Below are positions 42,640-53,923 of a stretch of DNA of 64,000 nt, piece by piece. The notes below the pieces were generated by a model. The model was given only the letters and a program-made list of their open reading frames with translations. It was not told the DNA's origin and did no database searches. How positions within the stretch are numbered: the stretch's first letter is position 1; the number at the start of each line of letters is the position of its first letter. Both the position numbers and the translations under genes were made by a program. The stretch is from Syngnathus acus (Eukaryota > Chordata > Actinopteri > Syngnathiformes > Syngnathidae): NCBI RefSeq assembly GCF_901709675.1, contig NC_051095.1, positions 17,346,456 to 17,410,455 on the forward strand, written 5' to 3'.

Positions 42640-43200
42640 TGGGGGTTTCTCCCTTCAGCCTCCTCTTCAGTAGATGAAATGCATGCTCTTGGGTGAAGGT
42701 CCATTGATTCACTTGGCCAGTTCAAGACATTTCATTTTTACCCTGATTTACCCTTTGTCGTATTGGCAATGTGTTTGGGTCATTGTTCTGCGGCAAGATG
42801 GAGCTTTTCCCGATTAGTTTGGATATATTTTTTCTGTAAATTGGCAGATAAAATTGTTTTGTAGACTTCAGAATTCATTCTGCTGCTGCCATCATGAGTT
42901 ACATCATCAATAAAGACCTGCTCCAGAAGTAGCCATGCTAACCCAAACCAAGAGATTACCTCCACCATACTTCACAGATGACCTTGTGTGTTTTGCATCA
43001 TAAGCAGAATTTTTCATTCTCCATAATTTGGCCTTTCCATCACTTTGCGAGAGATTAATCTTGATCTCATCAGTCTCATCTCTGTAGTTCATTGCAAAAT
43101 CCAATCTGGCCTTCTGATTCTTTATGCGAATGAGTGATTTGCATTTTGTAGTACGGCCCATGTATTTCTTCTCTTGAACTCGTCTTTGAACAGTGGATTG
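42640..43200 (-). pseudogene. Tc1/mariner transposase fossil
   Basis: On the minus strand, broken frames give KARLDFAMNYRD, DEIKINLSQSDGKAKLWR, SAYDAKHTRSSVKYGGGNLL, VWVSMATSGAGLY, DVTHDGSSRMNSEVYK and then NDPNTLP and NWPSESMDL. These are in the order of Tc1 transposase blocks (SDE-KIN, AYDPKHT, YGGGSVMVWG, NSE-Y, QDNDPKHTA, WP-QSPDLN). The last includes a catalytic aspartate region (DDE). Frameshifts and substitutions make it inactive. The terminal inverted repeats were not located. Confidence 0.85.
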
Positions 43201-43391
43201 TTATACTTTCACCTCTGCGCTATGGAGGATGGCAGAGATGTCACTCACTGACTGTTGTCGTTGGGTGTTCTTCACAGATCACAATACTTATGCTGCCTTA
43301 CTTCTCTGAGCTGTTCCATCCCTACTCGTCTGCCCAGTGCCTCAGATCAACGGTTGTTTTGTGAGTTGAACAGTTTGGTTCAGTCTCTTAA

Positions 43392-43712
43392 CATGCTGAC
43401 AGCTCAGTGGCCTAGTGTTAGAGTGTCCTCCCTGAGACTGGAAGGTTGTGGATTCAAACCCTGGCCGGGTCATACCAAAGACTATAAAAAATGGGATCCA
43501 TTGCCTCCCTGCTTGGCACTCAGCATTAAGGGTTGGAATTGGGGGGTTAGATCACCAAATGATTCCCGAGCGCGGCACCGCTGCTGCTCACTGCTCCCCT
43601 CTCCCCCAGGGGATGGATCAAAATCACACGGGGATGGGTTAAATGCAGAGGACAAATTTCACCACACCCAGATGTGTGTGTGACGATCATTGGGACTTTA
43701 ACTTTAACTTTT
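43392..43712 (+). mobile_element. tRNA-derived SINE
   Basis: The head contains an A box (AGCTCAGTGGCCTAGTGTTAG) broken as in tRNA and a B-box-like GGATTCAAACCC. It is followed by a conserved body: CCTCCCTGCTTGGCACTCAG, GGGTTGGAATTGGGGGGTTA, ACCGCTGCTGCTCACTGCTC, GGTTAAATGCAGAGGACAAA and TTTCACCACACCCAGATGTG. The tail is short TTTAACTT repeats. This body is a widespread teleost SINE sequence. The copy looks nearly full length, about 320 bp. Confidence 0.88.
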
Positions 43713-44403
43713 ACAACCTCTTTCAGTATTTGCATCATGTGCTCCTTTGACAATTTTGTAACAGTAGGCTGCATAACTTCACTTTCTGTTAACTCAAGTC
43801 AGTGCAATGCTGACAACACACACATGCATGCAATTATAAGACTGGAAAATCTTGTGTTCTTTCGCTCTTTTTATCAGATAGAAAATTATTTCTCAAACTG
43901 TGACGGCAAGCCCAAAATGGGGCCTGAAGGCAACATACAAATCTGGGTATTTGTTGGCGTCACGCCACCACTGATCACGTCACGTTTACACAATTCCTTG
44001 TGCTGATGCTAATCCGTGTCAGTGATGGCCCCACAAGAGCAGTAATGTGAAGGCACACACACAAATACACATACAAATGTGTGGCAAACAGCGACATAAT
44101 CCCACAAATGTTGTGACAGCTGTGGAACTGGAGTCAAATTCAGCAATTATAGCGCAAAGTTGTACTTGCACATTTCTCTGTGCATGACACATAAATAAGA
44201 CTCGACGTTTGCATGCATTTTCATTAAAGCAGCTTCTGAATAAGATTGGGAGTGACAATTGCCTCATGGTGTTCAAAATATATTTTGGTGAGCATGTGTA
44301 TCGATGAGGAATTTTTGTCTTTTCCTTTACAAGAGCTATACTGTAAGCACACTTGGGGGTCTTTGATGTGAATTAGTGTCAAACACACTCTAATCCTTGT
44401 AAA

Positions 44404-44446
44404 GATAATAATAATAATGATAATAATAATAATAATAATAATGAAA
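44404..44446. repeat. AAT microsatellite
   Basis: ATAATAATAATAATGATAAT and onward, about 40 bases. Confidence 0.9.
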
Positions 44447-45949
44447 TGACAGAAAAGATGGCATTGGTTTAGTTCTGGTTGAGAAAGGGAGAGATATTGA
44501 AGCCTAGTCATAAATATGGATGCCTGGACTCCATGCAGTCAACATTAAGGACCTCTTCATGTCTTGAAAAATCAATAAGTACTTATTCTCTGTGCAGGCC
44601 GCAATGCTTACAGTACATGTACTGTATGTGTATGCATCCTATACAATTTGTCAACTCATTTCATTTTAGGACCCCACTCAGCAAATACACGGAGTATATG
44701 CACGCATACGTTCACATGTGTGCATCTCCCGAGCCTGTGATGCTGTCTGGTGAGTGTCAGCAGTTAAATCTAAATATGACAACGGGGATAAACATGCGTA
44801 CATACAGCACATTCATGCATGCGTATATTCTGCACTGTGATGTGTCTGCAATTTGATGTGTTTGCTGTAGTCCACCGATGCCGTCCATCTTGTCCATCAT
44901 CTTCCACAGGACCGTTATGATTTATCCCTGCCATTGTGGCACTCTGGTCGATATTCATGCGCTACGTAACTGCATTAGCGAATGTGTGGCTGGCACGCAA
45001 TTACGTCAGGGGCTCATCCACACTGCAGGCTCGGCTGTTGAGTCCACGTAGCAGACAAAGGTGGTGGGGTTCAAAGATGGCCTCAGAGGTAACTCTATAA
45101 TGTATCAGATGAAGCAATGCATTTTCCCTCAAGTTGTTTTCCCTCGGGGGCTTAAGTTCTCAATGCTGCTTGCTAGTGGTTGTTGGAGTCAATGCAGCTT
45201 TCGCTTGTATATCAGAACGCCAGACAAACCAAAAAGCAGAGGTGGCAAAATGATCACTCGTTGCTTAATTGGTGCAAGTAGTACAAAAACAGAACACTGT
45301 TATAAGTAGATGTGCTGATTATCTATCAAAAGTATCTGCCCATCTGCCTGTCTGTCTACTCACTCCAGTATAGTATTTGCATTTACAGTATGTAAAGACT
45401 TTATACGTGTTTCCATCCATTTTCTATATAGAGCTAATGTTGCAATTTGTATATTAGTTAAAATGACAAATTTGGCAGTTTAATATAGTATTTGTTATAC
45501 AGTAAGTGTTGGTCTCTGAATTGCACTGAATATAAGCAATATGGATCTATATTTTATGAATCTTTAATTTTTTATACAGTGAAATGAGTGTTATTGAAAA
45601 GTGTCAAATTCTGACATGTCATCACAAGACAAATATGACTAAAGATGTCCTTCTGAAAGCCCGTGGGAGCAAACACGACTTAATTAAGAGCCGAGCCATT
45701 CAAGCAGGAATAAGTGTCCACCACTAGTGGCTGCAGGAGGCCACCGAATGGCTGCACAGACAGCAGTTAGTCAGCACTGGATAGATGGATTAAATGAAGC
45801 AGTGGTGTTACTGAACCCTGGGATGTGATGGGAGAAGGAAGAAGAGGAAGCAGCAAGGAGAGGGAAAGAAAGAGGGCTTCCCTGGAGGCTGGATGAGGTC
45901 GAGGGTCACAGGGTGACTGACAGGACAAGACAAGAAGATGCTGAGGCTT

Positions 45950-46375
45950 TCTTAAAAAATGTTGTGCAGAAAAGGACAATGCCTGTGCAGAAAAGGACAA
46001 TGTTGGCTGTACAGGCGGTTGGCACCTTCAACGTCTGCAATGTGATGCTTCGGATGTTTTATCAATCTGTTGTGGCAAGTACCCTCTTCTTTGCAGCTGG
46101 GGGGGCAGCATCAAGAAGAGGGATGCCTCCCGCCTGGACAAACCGGTGAGGAAGGCGGGGTCTGTTGCGGGCACAGAGCTGCCTTGTCTGACGTCTGTGG
46201 CAGAGTAGCGGGTGTTGGCCAGGCCGCTGTCCATCAAGGACAACCCCGTCTACCCACTGTACAGCACTGTCACTGGGCGGAGGAGTAGCCGTAGTAGTCC
46301 CCGATGCCGTGAGACTTTTTTACTCGACACGGGGGCAGGGTTCACGGGCATGATCTTAGGTTTAATTATGTTTGA
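45950..46375 (+). mobile_element. Degenerate LINE 3' coding remnant
   Basis: Pieces in two frames read MLRMFYQSVVASTLFFA, RLDKPVRKAGSV and ARPLSIKDNPVYPLYST, followed by SPRCRETFLLDTGA. They correspond to the C-terminal end of a fish non-LTR retrotransposon polyprotein (FYxSVVASxLFFAxxCWG, RKAGSVxG, DNxxHPLYxT). Frameshifts break the frame, so it is a relic. A short direct repeat, TGTGCAGAAAAGGACAATG, occurs twice at its 5' edge (about 45963 and 45984). Confidence 0.7.
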
Positions 46376-46704
46376 CATGTTTAATGTTTGTTGTTTGTAT
46401 ATTTATTTATTCATATCAAGGCCCTCACACGGAATGAAAGAGGCATACATGTTCCAATTTCCCTACTCAGCTCTTGATGATAATACTGTAGTACATGTTT
46501 TATTACGTATTGTAAAACATAAAACAATAGAATAACAAGAAATAAGATGGCTGTGCTATGCCTTTGAGGCATGGCCTAGTAAACTAAATCCAGCACTGGT
46601 TGACCATTCACCACGTAGTCAGTTCAGTGAAAGGTCTGCTGCATGCTCCCTGTGAATGTTTGCATTTGTCCATTAACTAAGTAGATGTGCTGAAAGTACA
46701 ATCT

Positions 46705-46723
46705 CCCCCCCCCCCCCCCCCCC
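46705..46723. repeat. Poly-C run
   Basis: Nineteen consecutive C residues followed by TCCTCCTC. Confidence 0.95.
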
Positions 46724-47504
46724 TCCTCCTCTACATACACACATACATCACATACGACCAAGTTTGTAACTGGAAAAACACGTTAACTGGGGCACTCCCA
46801 AGATTAGCTACACCACCTAGAGTATTCCGTTTTGCGTTTTGCGAATTGAGGTGGTCAAATAACAGGTACTGCATGACATGATTCCTAAAAAACAGGTAAT
46901 ATTCATACAGGTATGTCAACAAAAATAATAGTGGAGTCCTGGGGAGGGTCAGCATGAATGAGAAAATTAAAAATATAATTGTAGGCACAGTGAGTATCAT
47001 GTTGAAGCAAATGGGTGAGGACATACTCCTATCTGACTCTTCAGTAATATAACCACTTGCCCTTTCTGCTGCCTCCATTGGGGCCTCAAGGTCTTTCTGC
47101 TTCCTCTGAGATGTTCCATTATTTGCGTGTTGCTCTTTATCACTCCTGTCTTGTGGTGACCACTCAATGACAAAGACAAGGACCAAAAACACAGACTATT
47201 TTCTGCATTGTTGAGGCTTTGCTCCTTTCAGCTCGTCACATTTGAAGATCAGGATGTGTTAACATGTGCAGCAGCTTACTTTCACACCCCACTTATATCA
47301 GACTCAGCATTATTGGCTAGTCATTGATTGTTACTGTAAAAGGGTGGGCGGAGGGGGATGATCAAGACTTTAGAACTTTGCTAAAAATTGACAATATTTC
47401 TTTGGACGTGCAAAATTGTCCACGTTCAACAGCATGAAAAGGCATTTGGGGATTTTTCATCGTCGTTCATTTTTATTTTGTATTGTAAATAACAGTCATT
47501 ATAA

Positions 47505-47530
47505 TCATCTTCATCATCACCATCTTCATC

Positions 47531-47571
<41 letters not shown>

Positions 47572-47573
47572 TT
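47505..47573. repeat. ATC/CATCTT microsatellite
   Basis: TCATCTTCATCATCACCATC leading into a pure CAT run of about 40 bases. Confidence 0.95.
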
Positions 47574-48474
47574 ATCTGCCTAATCCCAACCGGCCTTTAT
47601 CTGCATCATTATATTCTTCTAAAGTGATTTTTGACTTAATGGTTGGTATTGTCAGGCATAAAATGTTTTCCATCCCATCACATTTGAAGGCAGTGTGGAT
47701 TAAATGACAAGCGACAGCTTTACACTGAGGATAACGTGCAAAATGCCTTAAAAGGCTCGACTGTTTGCGTGCAATTGCACGAGATGACATCCATCATGTT
47801 CACTCTTGTACCTTCTTGCTTTTACCCTCTTTTGGTTCAGCCGGGAGGCCTCTAACTGTAATCAGCGCAGCCTCCAATCCCCGGATCCGAGACAACAACC
47901 TTGACTGGCTTTGCCTTTCCTACGACAAAACTAATTGAGCTTAAAATTGAGGACTGAGCAGTTCCACTGCTCGTCCGATTCTTGTCTGCTGACCTTCTAG
48001 CTGCAAACGTGCGAGGCTCCTTCCTGCTGCCACATAGCTGCAGCGGAGCAGCAGCTTACATTGCATTAGAACCACTGATTCAGTTGTCATATGGTACGAG
48101 TGTGATGCTTATGTTTGTGTGACATGATGGAGCAGGAAAAGCTGTGTCAAACTTAATAGAAGTGCACCTCGTGTGTATATTCGTACATTGTTAGTGAATA
48201 CAACATGTGGGCTTTCACCTCAGGGTTACCCACATAATAACTGCCAGTGAATGTTATGAAAAATAAATCCTTGTCACTTGCTGTTTTGTCTTCCAGTCTA
48301 CTGTGCAAGCATGGCGGGGTTGTCACATATTTTCATGGATGTACTGCATTCATTTAACAGTATGTTTAATATTGTGCACGCTGAGTAGTTTTGCAAAATA
48401 TATGATACAGTATAATGCAGGGAGACTTTTCATGCGTTGAAATGACAGCCATGTTAACAAACATTCTGATAAGG

Positions 48475-48632
48475 ATTCAGCTTTCAGCGACAAACGTTAT
48501 CGTTAATTTTCCAGGAGGAGTCCAATGCTCATTCCACTATCAATAAAAACTCAGTTTTCAGCAACAAATGTTATCGTTAATTTTCAGGGAGGAGTCCAAT
48601 GCTCATTCCACTATCAATAAAACCAGTGATTT
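48475..48632. repeat. Tandem duplication of about 75 bp ending in AATAAAA
   Basis: CAG[C/T]TTTCAGC[G/A]ACAAA[C/T]G then TTATCGTTAATTTTC and AGGAGTCCAATGCTCATTCC and ACTATCAATAAAA occur twice in a row with only a few differences. The copies start near 48478 and 48552. Confidence 0.9.
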
Positions 48633-49396
48633 ATTTTATGTATTTTTTTTAAACTGTGAGTCTTTGCTGCAGCTCTATAATGCAGGTGTACTAATAAAGT
48701 GGCCTGAACACAAAATCACTGTTCTCACACAGATACAGCAGTACAGCCACACATTGCCGCACATGGGATGTATTACATGGAACCGCTATGCATTATGTCC
48801 ATGGTCAGCCTATAATATTTTTATTCACACATTGTGAGCATAAAATATACAATTCTAGATTCTGCTCAATATATGTATGTGTAAAAAGAGGCGACTTTCT
48901 AAGCAATTTCCATGTCAGCCATTAACAAAGCAACTACGTACTTCTTGAGTAAGGAGACACAATAATTTAGCCATGCATTCATTGCAAGTCTGCATAGTGC
49001 CCCTATGCAATTATAGCTTCCCATTATTTGATTGGGATGGACAGTGCAGCCCACACCGCTCTACTATTACATAGCTGCTAATGCTTTAAGCTACCCAAGC
49101 ATTGCTGTTTGCATAAAATCAATTAAGTGGCTAAATGGGTCATTTCCAGTTTAGCTGTTGGTGTGTGCAGGTCGGAGCACTCTCTCTAATAGTGCAGTTC
49201 CGTAAATATAGCTTTATGTTTGAGAGAAATACTAACAAACGTTATCCACAAGAAAACTAGAAAGTTATAATGGTATAATAATTTTCGTACTCATAGACCC
49301 CAACCATTTGAATGCATACGTATAGTACAGGCTTGCAAGGCTGACGCAAAGGCCTACATTTAAAACCTGAATTTTAATACTTCTCATATCACAATG

Positions 49397-49600
49397 TAAT
49401 AATAATAATAATGATAATAATAATGATAATAATAATAATAATGATAATAATGATAATAGTAATAGATACTTGTTATTGTTATTACTACAAGTAATAATTA
49501 CTACTACTACTACTACTACTACTATTACTACTACTACGACTACTACTACTACTACTACTCCTACTACTACTACAAATAATAATAATAATTATTATTATTA
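49397..49600. repeat. AAT then CTA trinucleotide repeats
   Basis: AATAATAATGATAAT repeats (49398-49460) are followed by CTACTACTACTACTA (49501-49575) and then AATAATAATTATTATTATTA, a small inverted pair at the end. Confidence 0.95.
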
Positions 49601-49944
49601 GCATTTTTATAAGCATTTTTCTGTCCTCTGGTTGGTCAGTAATCCAACTTTGACTCACAAAACATATGCACACATTTTAAATATAATAATCATCAGCATC
49701 TATGGCAACTAGGATATATTGTATTAAACTTTTGAATTTTTTTGTCATGTTACTGTATGAGCTATACCCCAAATCATACTGGAATAAGCTCGTACAACCC
49801 AAATGAGGACAATTATGGCAGACCTTTGAGCACTGATTCAAATAGCCTTAAATATCTAGCTTCAAGTCCATCTTAATGTATGCTCATTATCCTCACAAAT
49901 AAGGCAATTCGGTGCATTAGTGAGAGCTTGACCACTTTATGGCA

Positions 49945-50210
49945 TGTGAAACTCCATTCATTTTCAAAATGACTTATCCTGTTCAGGATCACGGGGTGCG
50001 TTGGAGCCTATCCCATCTAACGTTGGGTGAGAGGCAGAATACACACTGACCTTTTCACCAGCTGGTTGCAAGGCAGATATACGTACATACAAACAACCGA
50101 CTGGTTGTCACACCCATTTACGCACCATTGAGCGGGCATCGATCCCACGACGCCCGCACACAAGTCAGACGAGTGTACCTACACCATCAGCCACTTCAGG
50201 TCAAACTAAG
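49945..50210 (+). repeat. Dispersed fish repeat
   Basis: TCCATTCATTTTCAAAATGA, CAGGATCACGGGGTGCGTTG, GAGCCTATCCCATCTAACG, AGCTGGTTGCAAGGCAGATA, GCATCGATCCCACGACGCCC and TACACCATCAGCCACTT give the family's blocks in order, including the ATCGATCCCACG segment. It is a longer copy than at 34605 or 42087. Confidence 0.75.
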
Positions 50211-50629
50211 GAGTCTGAAAAATTGATGAATGAAAAATAATTAAGATAGTTTCGCCCCAGTCCTGTAGATGGTGGTGATTCGCTTTGCAAATTGGTTGCA
50301 AACCATCAACCAAAACAATGAGGAAAGGCTTAACGACGTGAACTAAAACAGTCCCGAAATGTCCCCACGAACACTTTAATTGGATTCTGTCACTAAAGTG
50401 TGAGCTGTGGGTTCCTTATCTTTCTCGACCTCTCACAAAGTTTGATGGAAATCGAGTGCACACTATAGTTTTTCGCGCACGCAAACGCAACCATTCGAGC
50501 AGAAAAAAACCCCAACAGACGCACGCCATCCAAACTGCGTAATGCCTTGAGCATTTTCACAAACCCGTGCGCGTCCTCGGGCGTTACTTGGATACCATGG
50601 TTGCAAACTTATCACCTCTGAGTCACGAT

Positions 50630-50633
<4 letters not shown>

Positions 50634-50703
<70 letters not shown>
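50634..50703. repeat. GA microsatellite upstream of a candidate first exon
   Basis: About 70 bases of uninterrupted GA lie 225 bases before the ATG at 50928. As a pure purine tract near a probable promoter it could form triplex DNA or bind GAGA-type factors; this is inference. Confidence 0.95.
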
Positions 50704-50706
<3 letters not shown>

Positions 50707-50927
50707 AAGGAGGGAGAGAGTGAGGGTGAAGGGGAGGCGCCGAAGTTGTCCGGCGAAGCGCACCGCTTGTCCAAACCTCTCCTTCACAGCGCGTAAAAGA
50801 AAAATACTTATTTAATTAATCTGAAGCGTGACTGACTGAAACACATCACTGACAGGACGTCTCGTCTCACCGCCATCACGTTTTTATTTTAAATCTCGAA
50901 AAACATCCCAGATTGCCCTATGCATCC

Positions 50928-50985
50928 ATGATTCTTCCCGGGAAAACAAGCGTCGTTCTCCTGCTGGTCCTCCTTACGGCGCAAG
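50928..50985 (+). CDS. Candidate signal-peptide first exon of an unidentified gene
   Basis: ATG at 50928 opens MILPGKTSVVLLLVLLTAQ, a short basic start and a hydrophobic core typical of a secretory signal peptide. A good donor, GGTAAGCG, follows at 50986 and leaves codon phase 1. Upstream DNA is purine- and CpG-rich (GAGGCGCCGAAGTTGTCCGG), which suits a promoter. An earlier ATG at 50920 gives a three-codon frame (M-H-P-stop) whose TGA overlaps the start as ATGA. No second exon was found before 64 kb. The intron phase matches the first exon of the receptor gene upstream, but phase-1 signal exons are common in many families. The gene is not identified. Confidence 0.4.
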
Positions 50986-52501
50986 GTAAGCGCACTGAAT
51001 AGCGCAGCACTCACAAAGCTAAAACAAACCCAGGAAGTAGCAAATTACACGCGCGACACTACTTCATCTGTAAACAATCGTGGATGGAATAATTTTTAGT
51101 TGGGTTGATTAAAAGCGCATCAGTGTGCACGAGTCCAACCAAATACGCATGTTTCTGGAGTCAAGATTAAGATGTAGTGGTGTTGGGAACAGGATGCTAC
51201 TCATAATTACGGAGATGAGGAAATACCTTTTAGAACTTGAGGAAAAACGTTTTTTTAACATTTTTATAATGTGGTATCAGTGTGGTGAGAGCTGGCTGCA
51301 AAAGGTATGAGAAACACCTCACTGTGATGTAGTGCAATTGTAATCAGGGTTACAAAATCCAGGAGAGTGCCAAGTAGGAAACTTTCCATGGGAATTAACA
51401 ATCAATTTTGAGAGTAAACCAGGAATGCACAACATTGAAAGTCTGCTGTTGCTATCGTATATACAGTACTGAGAAAAACAGCCACATTTCACACAAGTAT
51501 GGCCAAATATATTGATTTGTGATTGCCCCGATTTATGAGTTTTAAAGTTTTGAACCGTCGCTTTTTTGTTACTACGCCAACGCTTGAGTGAAGCGAAAAA
51601 ATTGAGTAACTGAGGTACTGTAATGCCCTCGCATGTGGGCAAGGAGAGCACTTCATTTTGCATGGTTGTCTGCTACACAACAAAATGTTTATATTTATGC
51701 TTCTATAATGGTACCTTTCCATTTAATTATGCTCAATATTTAGTCGGTAATCATTTAATGTATTTTTCTCAATTTGGAATTTTTACAAAATAAAAAAAAA
51801 TCTTAAATCCCCAAAGAAATTTACTGGAAAGTTGCCAGAAATGTTCCACCCCTTTGCAACCCTTGTTACAATTTACTGGAAACCACAACACTCACTGTAT
51901 TTCCTATCTCTCTGGCAGTTGTACAGGGTTTGTGTGTGCTCTCATCCGGATGCAACTATCCCTAATGTTGTGGCCAGTGAAAAAATATGGATACATAATC
52001 ATAGCCATATGTCAACCCTTGGAGCTAATGCAGTTAATACAAACACAGTTGATGTTGATGCAATCTGCAGGGTTGTGGGTCTCTTGCAAACGCACAGGCC
52101 AGAGGTCATTGTTGGACACAGCCTTCAACCTGAAAGCATTGTTGTGTCACTTGACAGCATTTATTGCGTTAAACTGGCTTCTTATGTTTTGGTTTATTTT
52201 AGATGCTGGCGTTTAATGGCTAATTCTCAAAAAGAGTAGTGGGATTTGCTTTGTATTGCTCAAGTATGTTCATAGTTTTCATTTACCAACCAGAATGCAT
52301 GCATCATGTTAAAGAAGAGTGAAAGATAACATAACATTAGATGGCTGCATCACAATGCATCTTAGCACTCTCCAAATACCCTGAAACTATGTGAGCAGCG
52401 TCGATGATGACAGACAAATCAAAATTGGAATGTTCAGAAAGTGCTGCAAGGAAATCAGGGTCTCCAACCGCCTGGCAGCGGCCCAGTACCGGGATGAGTA
52501 T

Positions 52502-52549
<48 letters not shown>

Positions 52550-52940
52550 TACTGCTACTCAGATTATAAATGTGATAAATACTTGATATTTCAAAGTTGA
52601 CATATGTAGTCATTACTTCTTTGTTTGCAATATCGCCTTTGCAAGGCCATCTTATATTTGTTTTCTTTATACTCCTTTCAGCTTGTTTCATTTGCTATCT
52701 TGGCTAATCATTTTGAACAGCACGTGCAGGAGAAGATTTTTTTTTATATTAGATATATATATTAGATATATATTTAGAATATATTTAGATGTATTACATT
52801 CTTTAAACATTTATTACATTCACATTAATTAAATTACGTGTGCTTTATTTTGTGTGGGTTTAAAACACCCACTTCGATGGTCCAGCACCTAATGATTTCC
52901 ATTATTTGTGGTTTCATTAGTTTTCTGTGTGTTTTAAATG
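50986..52940 (+). other. Region downstream of the candidate first exon
   Basis: AT-rich sequence with a TC microsatellite at about 52502-52549 (pure TC for about 45 bases). No coding exon with a recognisable domain is found. If the exon at 50928 is real, this is its first intron. Confidence 0.5.
52502..52549. repeat. TC microsatellite
   Basis: TTTCTCTTTCTCTCTCTCTC and onward, uninterrupted to 52548. Confidence 0.95.
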
Positions 52941-53923
52941 TACCGTAATTTTCGGACTATAAGTCGCGTTTTCTTTTCATAGTTTGGGTGGGGGGGCGAT
53001 TTATAATAAGGAGCGATTTATGTGTTTTTTTTCAAAAATGTAAATAAAAAAAATAAAAAAAGTGAAACCGCGATAAACGAACCGCGATGTAGCAAGGGAT
53101 TACTGTAATTTGAATTTCAAGTGACGTCAGCAGCGCGACGCGGCGTGGCGGTTGTTTACAAAAAGGACAAAGATTGATTACGGGATGACGAAGATGACGA
53201 AGGGCCCCACGTACTTCCGGCATCATTAGCGGCTTTGTTTCTAAGTGACACGGAAGATGAAGAGTTTGAAGGATTTAAGGATTTGGAGTGACACAGAAGG
53301 TTTGAAAAACTATTACGGCTTTTACGCACGCCTGGTCCTACTCTACGGAGCTCTCTTTCACCTCCGTGGATGGAAGTCGAGGGCCGGCGCTCGGCCGGGT
53401 GGCTGTCCGGGGACGGTGGATGGGGTTCGGTCATGGCTTTTACGCACGCCCAGTCCTATTCTATGGATCTCTCTTCCACCTCCGTGGCTGGAAGTTTGTT
53501 TTGTTAAATAAAGAGCCGTTTACCAAACCCACGTCTTTCCTTGTACTTTGTTAACGCTACAATCTAGTTATATACTAGATCTGTGGAATAACGACGAGGC
53601 TGACGTCAGGGCGCACACGCGGCGTTGTTGACAAAGGACGAGGAATCTGATCGATGGATTTAGTGAATTGGAGTGACACAGATGGTTTTATAAACGTGTT
53701 ATTTATGTAATAGTTTTTTTTAATAACTCTGAATGTTACGTCAGGCCCGTTCTCAGCTCTTTGTTTGTGTTTATGTCACGTTAGCATTTTGTCGAATAAA
53801 TTGCCCCCCAAAATGCGACTTATACTCCGGAGCGACTTATATATGTTTTTTTTCACTTTTTTGGGCATTTTATGGCTGATGCGACTTGTACTCCGAGCGA
53901 CTTTTAGTCCGAAAATTATGGTA
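52941..53923. mobile_element. TACCGTAATTTTCGG-ended element, copy A
   Basis: It begins TACCGTAATTTTCGGACTAT with AAGTCGCG next, and ends CGACTTTTAGTCCG followed by AAAATTATGGTA, an inverted copy. Second-level motifs are inverted too (ACTATAAGTCGCG against GCGACTTATACTCCG). The interior has GTGAAACCGCGATAAACG, an AATAAAGAGCCG stretch, and a 118-bp unit (CTTTTACGCACGCC... from 53319 and 53437) present about twice. There is no transposase. TA at each end suggests a TA target duplication, but the superfamily is not assigned. Confidence 0.8.

Noticed and set aside
49485-49673. Minus frame rich in serine
   Set aside because: It is a translation of the CTA trinucleotide repeat.
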